The notes beneath the pieces are model-generated. The model saw nothing but the letters and a program-made list of their open reading frames with translations, searched no databases and was not told where the DNA came from. From Siphonodentalium dalli (taxonomy: Eukaryota; Mollusca; Scaphopoda; Gadilida; Siphonodentaliidae), in NCBI GenBank assembly GCA_032622095.1, contig CP136063.1, forward strand, positions 217,699,982 through 217,763,981: a stretch of DNA of 64,000 bases, given 5' to 3'. This document shows positions 56,476 to 64,000 of this stretch, in pieces. Position numbers and translations under genes: made by a program. The stretch's first letter is position 1, and every line of letters begins with the position of its first letter.

Positions 56476-56637
56476 GTTATAATGTGATAATTAATGGTTA
56501 TGTGACTTTACCACCCAGCGGAGATAACCACGCCTCGCATATATTGCCGGACTTGAGTATAGCGGGTTAGACAACACAACTGATATGACTGACCGCAAGG
56601 AACGACGTGTTTCAACTTTGGTGGACTTCGATGGTCC

Positions 56638-57028
56638 CCATATCACCAGATTCCAACAACAACAACATTTTTTGAAATGCCGCTTCAGTTGTCAGAATCG
56701 ATTAATTGCCCAAACAACAATGCTAACCACATTCAACTATAGCATTAAATTGACAAAAACCTGTTATTTATCAACTAATTGTTCAACGATATTTTGCCGG
56801 TTTGTCAAGTATCTGACACAAAGAGCCACTTGATTTTAGAGTTATCCATCTTCATCCGCTATTTGGTCTTCTCGTCCACTGTTTACTGGGCCACTTAGAA
56901 TTAAAATAAAAGATTTCAAACATCGATATCTGATCATCCTGAGCTTTGATGGGTGGGTTACTCGACTCGAATCAAATATTGTTTTACCCCAATCCCCCCC
57001 CCCCCCACCGAATCCAAGGAAATAGTAG
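56638..57028 (+). mobile_element. TTAA-flanked MITE family C, copy without tips
   Basis: Aligns along most of 36204-36638 (CAGATTCCAACAACAACAA, AGAGTTATCCATCTTCATC, CTCGACTCGAATCAAATATT) but lacks the AGGTACTC tips. A C run of about 13 bases is inserted near 56995. Confidence 0.75.
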
Positions 57029-57166
57029 GGAATAGCCAGGTACGAGACTAGATGCGTATATTGACTAATTCTGGGAACAAGCGTGTGAAATGAACGTCCG
57101 TGGTATAACAGGGGTCGACCTGCAATAGTCACGCACTCCGCTGCCCGCCCCTATACACCGACGCTA

Positions 57167-57319
57167 TATACGCGCCTGCTTCGCGTTAATGATACTATAA
57201 TAAGGACAGGGGAAACTATACAAATCCCCCGTTTTACCATCGCTCGGTAAACGGGGGATTTGTATATATAGTTTCCCTTGTCTGTTTTAGGCCTATATAA
57301 CGTGAAGCAGGAGCGTATA
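57167..57319. repeat. Palindrome, repeat family D complete copy
   Basis: Arms 57167-57236 and 57248-57319: CCTGCTTC.CGTTA, GGAAACTATA and ACAAATCCCCCGTTTTACC mirror each other around CATCGCTCGG. The left arm recurs singly at 11372-11481. Confidence 0.8.
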
Positions 57320-57559
57320 AGTAGTACGTGCCACTCGTTGGGTCCAATCGTAAAATTGGGCATAAGTGTATTTTGAGTATGTTAGTACTATAGTACTATA
57401 TATTTGAGAATCGTTGATAAAAATGGGCGTAAGTATATTTACGATATTTGAGCTTCACATGTGTGAAGTTGTAATCTCGTGCGTGTCTGCAAATAATCTT
57501 AACATAGAGCAGAGCGTCATGTATATTGTTGGTTCATCGTGTGAAGTTGCTTTGTAATC

Positions 57560-57805
57560 TCGGCCGACACATCAACTAAATAATCTCAGCTTAAGACGGC
57601 TAAATTATGTGTTTAAAGGTTCAGACAGGCATACATCTTACCCAAATCTCGATCGACTATTAAATGTCTGCAACCGAATAATCTCAGCGGCTTAACCAAA
57701 TTATGTGCTTAAAGGTTCAGACAGGCATACATCTTACTGAAAATATTCACGGCCGATTATTGTGAAGGAATGGCGGACACATCAACTAAATAATCTCAGC
57801 TGTTT
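57560..57805 (+). repeat. Tandem repeat of about 105 bp
   Basis: AAAGGTTCAGACAGGCATACATCTTAC occurs at about 57615 and 57711, and CACATCAACTAAATAATCTCAGCT at 57566 and 57778. Two and a half units. Confidence 0.75.
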
Positions 57806-57991
57806 ATCGCGTTAATGCTAATACGTCACATAATCTTATCACACGTACATATTAGCAGCTTATCGAACTATGCATACATACGCTCAAATAATATGTACAA
57901 GTGGGTATACATGCAATACTTGAAGTTACTTTGATGTTATTGTTATTTTGAACTAACTGAAAACATGATGATGCAAGAAATTTTCAATTTG

Positions 57992-58610
57992 TTATATGCT
58001 TATCACTGTACCAATTGATTGTTTGTAATCAACGACAAAATGACCAACACGCCGAGAATGATTCATACCATGCTGATGATAAACACTGGAATGTATGCAT
58101 TCATACTGATTGTGACAATGGCCAAAGAGAATCATTATTCTTCTTCTCTTATAGTTTAGTTTTATCGATATCACTGAATATATGCTTGAAGATTGACCAC
58201 TGGTTCAAATTTAACGGAATACCTATAATCGTCGGAGTGTTATTCACAACTCGCCTAATGTCTGTATAAATGTGTCCTTGATTATTACATACTGTAACAG
58301 TAATGTTTGATCGTATTGTCCACTTTTTCACGAAAACACACGGGTGTTGTTCGTAATCATTGGGGTGTGACATATTAGTATGAAGTAATTCATGGTCAAC
58401 TGACTCACGTGGTATCTTCTTTGGAACTAAAATAAATGGTAGTGACACAGTGATTACCATAATAGTAATTCCTATCCATTTAATGAGATTCATATGTAGA
58501 CGACCACGTTCTGTTTGAAACGTATTCGTCAAGGTACCTGTTCTATTATCCATGATTGTAATTGTTCTCGTGTACAGCTTACTCTTATTAATTTTGATAT
58601 CTGGCGACAT
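57992..58610 (-). pseudogene. Unrecognised family G protein with a PC4-like region, copy 1
   Basis: Minus-strand frame from 58610 (153 codons), then a shift near 58150 into a frame reading GHCHNQYECIHSSVYHQHG to 57992. A short basic N-terminus precedes one hydrophobic segment (WIGITIMVITVSLPFILV, about residues 45-63). A later stretch reads FVKKWTIRSNITVTVCNNQG, then DIRR.....PTIIGIPLNLNQW. The spacing V-V..G...-DIR...-P...GI.L...QW resembles the single-stranded-DNA-binding PC4/p15 fold, but a membrane segment in front would be odd for a nuclear coactivator, so this is only a suggestion. The GHC.YECIHSSV motif recurs at 62182. No neighbours share an operon-like link; this is eukaryotic. The frameshift points to a pseudogene, unless an intron removes it. 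Confidence 0.45.
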
Positions 58611-59691
58611 CCGACTCTAAAATCCACGAATTAAATTTGTCTGACCATGAATGCCAATGCACCATGATAGTTATCGATGTCAATAATGCGTTTCGTTGAG
58701 ATCTTGATTGAGTTGATGACAATATTCTGACAAAATTCTTTTCGATCTATAAAATGCTGCTTTTTATTATCGACATGATCACTTGCTCACCTCTTGCTCA
58801 GTTGCTCTTTTTTCCTTGCTCACTTGCTCTTTTTTCAAGGAGCGCAAGTAACTCTGGAAGATAAGAAGGAGATATTTGCAGAGCGATGTGAACAGATAGA
58901 CCGAGACACGACATCAACAATAAGCTCAAAATGGAAAAACCGGGAGATAATTTCCAAGCTCATAAAACTATGGGATGAAGAAAAGTTTCATATTCGGACA
59001 AAAATCAACATCAATGCGAGAAAAAACTGAAGTGGTTGAAAAGCCAAAGCCAAACTACTACAGGCATTAACAGAAGCACGGGCATTGATGCTAACATCAT
59101 AGAAATTATGAAATTCTAATGATGCTTGTATCATTTTGCTGGCCACTAAAATACATGTCGCTTGAGCCATATACGGTACTATATGGAGATAGGAATGCAG
59201 TGGGTCTAATCACCACCGTGATGACCATTGATTAATGAGACCTTTACACGAACTTGCATCACGCTTTAAGAAGCTTCTGTTTATATATATTTTTTTACGC
59301 ATACACAAGCAATCGATATCACTCTATGAATAGCGGTTAAAAATAGCAAGCATTGGAGATATAAATATCGATGACTGGCCTTTAAATCTTCGTAACGCAT
59401 GGTTTAAAGAGGTTTGGTGAATGCAATCCAGCGCAGAAATTGCACGAGATAAAATACATATATATGCGAACTATATATATGTGTGTTCATTTCAACGAAC
59501 TTCTCCACTTGATAGCGCCGGTTTGTCGAGTTAGTTAAAACCCGAGAATCGGTTGTATATGGAGAACTGTTCAGTGAATTCATTATACCTTTCAGTTTTG
59601 GAATCACCATGTTCGAGTATTTACAAATCAGATGAGGATAATTCCAACATTCGTCGTGGCACGTCGATAATTACAAACATCACGCAACACA
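58611..59691. other. Upstream region of the HD gene
   Basis: Contains a short CACTTGCTC / TTGCTCTTTTTTC repeat (58780-58840) related to the minisatellite at 63.3 kb, an unrecognised 78-codon frame (58794-59030) and AT-rich sequence with TATATATA near 59458-59490. The gene's promoter probably lies here but no element can be assigned. Confidence 0.45.
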
Positions 59692-59918
59692 ATGTCGCAG
59701 GCTTTAAAGAATTTGTGGAACAATGCCAACGAACATTTCGGCGTTTCGGAGAAGAACATAGATTTTTGGTGGCAGAAAATATGTGAAAGATACGCTGAGC
59801 CACAGAGATTTTATCACACACTGGACCATGTCAGCGATATGTGCATGCAATACACACAGCATTGTTTTGGCTTGGTAAAGCAACAGCCTCATGTCATTTG
59901 TGCAATATTCTTTCACGA
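59692..59918 (+). CDS. HD-superfamily phosphohydrolase-like protein, exon 1
   Basis: The clearest host gene in the window. ATG at 59692 has A at -3. Residues 26-46 read WWQKICERYAEPQRFYHTLDH, a match to the start of a conserved metal-dependent HD-domain family (COG4339 type: W..I..RY.EP.R.YH.L.H). Residues 66-75 read PHVICAIFFH. The exon ends after GA, at donor GTGAGT (59919); the first base of exon 2 completes Asp76, giving the HD pair. His42, His46 and His75-Asp76 are candidate metal ligands. The substrate is not known; bacterial relatives are annotated only as predicted phosphohydrolases of about 200 residues. Cytosolic location is likely, as no signal peptide is visible. The natural-looking N-terminus argues against a missing upstream coding exon. 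Confidence 0.85.
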
Positions 59919-60380
59919 GTGAGTTGTTTTGCAATGGAAGACTTGAACTCACACAGGTCTATATATATATATGGTCAGGGGCAACCATATAGTCCATATG
60001 ATGCATGACGTGGCTACAGGGTCACCATTGATTGGGACCCACATTTCAAAGTTGCGAATTCGATTTTCGATTCATTTGCGCCATCTTGGGTTGCAATTTT
60101 ACAATAGGTACCTCGTGCAGGCTTTCAAACTGTTGAAATTTCCAACCTCATATGGCCATTTCAGTCAACACATTAACTCATTTTCATTATAATTACCATG
60201 CTTTCTCAAACCACCTATTGTCACATCCTGGATGTAAATTCACATTTTTAGTCAATTAGTTGCAATGGAATTGATTTCCACCGCAAGTGGCTTTAAATGT
60301 TAGTTTTACTATATCAGTTGTGGAATACACTGGAATTAGCTAACATATGTCAATTAGACCTGCAGATAAGAGAGGTTTAA

Positions 60381-60617
60381 CCCTTTGAGTGCCAGGGGCC
60401 GATCTCATCGGCCCTAAACCTACAAAATAAGTCTGTTAAAGAATATAAGAATAAATTATTAAAATTGTAAAAAATAAAAAAAAAAAAAAAAAAAATTGTT
60501 AGGCCAATGCATTCTCTTATATATGCGAGGCGACCTATGGTCGACTTGCATATATAAGAGAATGCATTGGCACAGGGTATATGGGTTGATACAAAAATCG
60601 ACCTGGCACTCAAAGGG
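60381..60617. mobile_element. Hairpin MITE type 3, copy 2 (inverted, in the HD gene intron)
   Basis: 237 bp, TTAA at 60377-60380 and 60618-60621. Ends CCCTTTGAGTGCCAGG and CCTGGCACTCAAAGGG, a perfect 16-bp TIR. One hairpin at 60503-60571, followed by ACAGGGTATATGGGTTG, which mirrors the left side of the copy at 37848. An A run separates it from AAAATTGTAAAA. Confidence 0.88.
60503..60571. repeat. 69-nt hairpin module (12 of 13), intronic
   Basis: As at 28932 with one substitution (CGACTTGCATA). It would be present in the primary transcript of the HD gene. Confidence 0.95.
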
Positions 60618-61393
60618 TTAACAATGATACTGAATTTCCAACTGCACCCCCATTCTGAGAGAAATGAGCTCTTGGTGAGAGAATACTCAGAATAATTAAA
60701 CTGGAAACACACATACTGACAATGATGTAGCATAGGGGTGTTTAGGTGTGTCTCGCTGCTAGCTATAGCAAATAAAATATTTTTAAGTTGGAAAATCAAC
60801 TGTCTATTTTAACTCAAACACTTCTAAGTTGAACATCCCAGCCATTAGTTGAAATAATGGCTCTATTGATTAAAATTTAATGCAAATTTATTGATTTCCA
60901 AGTAAAATAAATCCAATATTAATACAAATTCTTAGTATGAACTTCTGACTTGGGAGACCAAAATGGAATTTTCTTATCAAACAGATGGTTGGGAATTGAA
61001 TATTTCTTAATATGGTTGAAACATTTTGAATACAGGACAAGAAGATTCAAGTTAATTAGCGGGGAGTAAAAGAATTTCCCAAAATGGGAAATTTGGCTGA
61101 CAAGGAGGGGGATTCATGTAGCAGCGTAGTTAACTTGTCACCTGTAGGTGGGGGTAATCAATTCACACCTCCTCACCTAGGAGTTTTAATATGGAGTTTA
61201 GGATGATTTAGTTAGGATTCATACTTTTGGCCTCCAATGTTATCAATTAAAGTGAATTATATGTTCAAACCTATATTGTTGTTATTCTGAAAGAGTTACT
61301 AATTTTGACCGTTGAAACCAGGATCGTTCCTTAATGTGAATTTTGGCCTTCAATATATATTCACTATTTTGTTGTATTTTTACTCATTTTCAG

Positions 61394-61481
61394 TGTCATC
61401 TATGACCCAAAGGCTGGAAATAATGAGGAAGCTAGTGCAGATCTCTTCCTACAATATGTAAAGGAATGTTGGGAAGCAAAG
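61394..61481 (+). CDS. HD-superfamily phosphohydrolase-like protein, exon 2
   Basis: 88 bases after the acceptor CAG. With exon 1 this gives 315 nt, exactly 105 codons, so the exon ends in phase 0 at AAG before donor GTATTA. It reads DVIYDPKAGNNEEASADLF and then LQYVKECWEAK. The family pattern here is FHD.VYdP....NE..SA, so Asp76, Tyr79 and the Asn-Glu pair are all kept. The protein would still lack its C-terminal half (about 90-110 residues), including the second Asp normally needed in HD sites. I found no matching third exon in the remaining 2.5 kb; it should lie past the right edge unless the gene is truncated. Confidence 0.85.
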
Positions 61482-61688
61482 GTATTAAAATTCTCCAACC
61501 ATAGCTCTATTAACTACATGTATGGGCATGTGAAGGTCCTTAGGTATTGATTGAAAGCCATTGAAGCACCTGGATATGAAAATTTGGTGGAATTATCAAA
61601 GTAAGAGTTGATTGAGTAATTTTCGATGTCAGTAAAAATATTAATCCTTCCATGACTGGAACTTCCTGAAATATTGCAAAAATCCTGT

Positions 61689-61738
61689 GCCAATGCATTC
61701 TCATATGGAGCCTCGCATATATAAGAGAAAACATTGGC
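61689..61738. repeat. Shortened hairpin module (13 of 13)
   Basis: GCCAATGCATTCTC, then ATATGGAGCCTCGC, then the right arm with two changes (GAGAAAACATTGGCC). The left stem has lost about 20 bases. Preceded by CCTGT but with no recognisable MITE ends; inside the presumed second intron of the HD gene. Confidence 0.85.
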
Positions 61739-61769
61739 CAAACAATATTAGAAGAATAGATGTCTCCTT

Positions 61770-61873
61770 ACCGTCACATCTAAAAATAGAATCTTTGGGG
61801 TCTAAAATTGGTTGTGGGTGTCTCGTTCGCGTCACATCTAAAAATAGAATCTTTGGGGTCTAAAATTGGTTGT
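61770..61873 (+). repeat. Tandem duplication, 58-bp period
   Basis: CGTCACATCTAAAAATAGAA with TCTTTGGGGTCTAAAATTGG occurs twice, identical by eye. Confidence 0.9.
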
Positions 61874-61879
61874 ACTAAA

Positions 61880-62060
61880 ATATTCCCAAAATATCAAAAC
61901 CCAAAAAAAAATTCAAAACTTCCAAAAATTATTTTTTCCAAAAAATTTCAAAATCCCAAAACTTCCAAAAAATATTAAAACCCCAAAATTTCAAAAAAGA
62001 AAAAAAATTCAAAACCCTCAAAATTATGTCTCCAAAAAAAGTTTAAATAAAAAATTTATA
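61880..62060. repeat. A-rich low-complexity tract (CCAAAAATT type)
   Basis: Irregular CCAAAAA/TTCAAAA phrases; Lys/Asn-rich frames here are artefacts. Confidence 0.8.
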
Positions 62061-62181
62061 ACGAGTTTTCGGTTTCTGATAATCTCGATATTAAAAAAAT
62101 GTCGAATGTTAAATTATTTGCGTGTAATATCTTTCGTTATTTTTTTTTGTTCAACCAATGTTTCAATGTATTTATTAATCG

Positions 62182-62574
62182 ATGTTTAGAAATAGCTTTA
62201 TTGGACATTGTGACCATCGATATGAATGCATACATTCCAGTGTTTTATCGGACGCAGTTCATATAATTGTCATACCTGAAAATAGACACTATTACTTTTA
62301 CATAAATAATAAAGAGCGTTTATTCTTTACACTCTCTCTATCCCATATGACAGGTGTGTATTATCGTGAATTATTGGAAGTATTGAGACTAACGGTCGAA
62401 AATTGTAATGTGAAATTACAACCCTCCAGAATGAATTGTCATATTCGCTGTACACGCAATCACACACGCGACATTGGTGGTAACAATGTGTCTTTCACAC
62501 CTTTGCTTTACCAAATGAATTATATTATTTCCCCGTTCACAGTTATATGCTATTCAGAAAACATATCGATTTAA
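62182..62574 (+). pseudogene. Unrecognised family G protein, copy 2 (C-terminal part)
   Basis: A 130-codon frame reading IGHCDHRYECIHSSV near its start, the same motif as GHCHNQYECIHSSV at the end of the minus-strand gene at 57992-58610. After it comes a longer C-terminal region not seen in copy 1: VYYRELLEVLRLTVENCNVK, then CHIRCTRNH and a Tyr/Ile-rich end. Six cysteines in 130 residues are notable. There is no signal peptide and no PC4-like stretch; upstream sequence is low-complexity. It may be a 5'-truncated duplicate or the last exon of a relative. The function is not known. The open frame over 390 bases in AT-rich DNA supports recent coding. Confidence 0.4.
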
Positions 62575-63284
62575 TGTCTGAACAAACGGGTTAGTATCAA
62601 TTAAGGTTGATAAACTGTGTCATTCACACGATAATTAGTTAGCCAAAAACATGCATACGTCCAGGACACTCAATTATAGAAATTGCTTTGATGACATTGT
62701 TATAACAACATTACGTAATAACCACTTACCGCCCCCACATTCATACTTACGCTTTGGACATTTTATCAGTTTATCACGTGATCACTAAATGTGGCAATCG
62801 GGTATCCACCGATGCCTGCAATATATTATTTATAATAATTGGACTCATTGATCTCACGTGAATAATACTCTTAGTTGTTCCAATACAATAGTTATCAAAT
62901 TCGATCACCAATAGATTTGACTGTGGAATGTAATGACCTTTAACTTATTTATCGATCTAAAGGGACACTCATTATGAATGAATGTTAACAATACAAGCGC
63001 ACGAATGAAGAGCGTTGAACATATACAAAATTACTACACGAATGAATTGAACCTTGAAATTTATATTTCACATCTTACCAACAACAGTTACAGACATAAT
63101 CATAGTATTATACTGTCTTGCATGTACACACGCTATGACATCATTAAAGGCGGACAATCCACTCACGGTGTGACAACAGATACGGACATAGGCATAGTGT
63201 TATACAGTCTTCTATGTACCCACGCTATGACACCATTAACGTACATTGGATGTTAGGTCTATGACTCTTGAGTATGCACCAATC
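62575..63284. repeat. Unrecognised sequence with a short tandem duplication at 63100-63240
   Basis: CATAGTATTATACTGTCTTG... ACACGCTATGACATCATTAA recurs 92 bases later as CATAGTGTTATACAGTC ... CCACGCTATGACACCATTAA. A 92-codon frame spans both copies; coding status unknown. Confidence 0.5.
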
Positions 63285-63724
63285 AATGAGCAAATGAGCA
63301 AAAAAATGAGCAAATGAGCAAACAAATGAGCACATGAGCAAGAAAATGAGCAAATGAGCAAGAAAATGAGCAAATGAGCAAGAAAATGAGTAAATGAGCA
63401 ATAAAAATGAGCAAATGAGCAAAAAAATGAGCAAATGAGCAAGAAAATGAGCAAATGAGCAATAAAATGAGCAAATGAGCAAGAAAATGAGCAATAAAAA
63501 TGAGCAAATGAGCAAAAAAATGAGCAAATGAGCAAGAAAATGAGCAAATGAGCATAAAAATGAGCAAATGAGCAAAAAAATGAGCAAATGAGCAAGAAAA
63601 TGAGCAAATGAGCAAGAAAATGAGCAAATGAGCAATAAAAATGAGCAAATGAGCAAATAAATGAGCAAATGAGCAAAAAAATGAGCAAATGAGCAATAAA
63701 AATGAGCAAATGAGCAAAAAAATG
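63285..63724. repeat. Minisatellite, unit ATGAGCAAATGAGCAARAAA
   Basis: About 21 units of 20-21 bp with A-run length variation. Long minus-strand frames (SCSFAHFLAHLLIFLL) are artefacts. Confidence 0.97.
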
Positions 63725-64000
63725 GGCATACCTGTATGTAGGCCTATCAGTGGATGAATAGTCTGCCGGAGAAGTACTGTGTAGACAGGTCTTGACGGTA
63801 AGAGAGTCAGACGAGAAGTGAAGGCTTGGCTATTAAAACATAGTAATGCGATAGCGAACATCAAACGAGTCTGCGCACACATATCTGTCAAAAGGATACA
63901 ATAGCAGTCATTGGTCAATTTATCCCCGGTGTCAGCTCAGTACCCAATCGGGACGAAGCCGAAGGTCAACTCATTTTTTTTTTGCTCATTATAGTACGTC
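63725..64000. other. No gene recognised
   Basis: Sequence to the window edge with no recognised feature; one T run at about 63974-63982. Confidence 0.5.

Larger units (their letters stand above)
59919..61393 (+). other. Intron 1 of the HD gene
   Basis: Begins GTGAGT and ends TTTTTACTCATTTTCAG. Splicing joins GA and T into an Asp codon. It contains the hairpin MITE at 60381-60617. Confidence 0.8.

Noticed and set aside
63225-63918. Membrane-like protein of repeated SFAHFLAHLLI
   Set aside because: Artefact of the ATGAGCAAATGAGCAA minisatellite read on the minus strand.

Overview
The window looks like intergenic and intronic DNA from a repeat-rich invertebrate animal genome. The reasons are an AT-rich base composition, one spliced host gene with GT-AG introns, LINE, Penelope-like and Helitron elements, many small inverted-repeat transposons, and a 100-base scaffold gap. 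The repeat flavour (AAGGGCCGTAACTC-type repeats, GGACGGACGGACAGAC strings) would suit a marine lophotrochozoan such as a mollusc, but that is a weak inference. Nothing looks prokaryotic, and no intact autonomous transposon is present.

Layout. 0-1.6 kb: decayed 3' part of a LINE. 5.3-7.1 kb: two Helitron-like elements joined head to tail. 7-10 kb: three small TIR elements. 12.4-18.6 kb: a Penelope-like retrotransposon with an upstream ORF carrying an SGNH-hydrolase domain, split by three MITE insertions with clean target duplications. 21.7-23.9 kb: a field of CTTAAG-centred palindromes. 24.8-25.3 kb: LINE tail. 25.9-27.7 kb: a Harbinger-like MITE holding a foldback element; its 3' tip is the first unit of a 30-bp, about 35-copy satellite (27.65-28.7 kb). 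28.8-41 kb: many MITEs, including most copies of a striking 69-nt hairpin module. 41.6-47.7 kb: LINE endonuclease fragment (+) and a nearly complete LINE RT (-). 48.8-55.8 kb: a 7-kb foldback DNA transposon with an 8-bp target duplication and a nested SGNH-bearing insert. 56-58 kb: further foldbacks. 58-58.6 kb and 62.2 kb: related fragments of an unrecognised gene family with a PC4-like region. 59.7-61.5 kb: two exons of an HD-superfamily phosphohydrolase gene, the only confident host gene. 63.3-63.7 kb: a minisatellite.

The most unusual signal is the 69-nt near-perfect hairpin (outer end GCCAATGCATTCTC). It occurs 13 times between 28.8 and 61.7 kb, usually as a facing pair around an A/T-rich spacer, inside MITEs with at least three unrelated terminal sequences. 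One copy lies in the intron of the HD gene. Second is the Penelope-like element whose ORF1 retains SGNH catalytic blocks and whose insertions date one another by nesting. All coordinates were read by eye; ends of diverged repeats are approximate.
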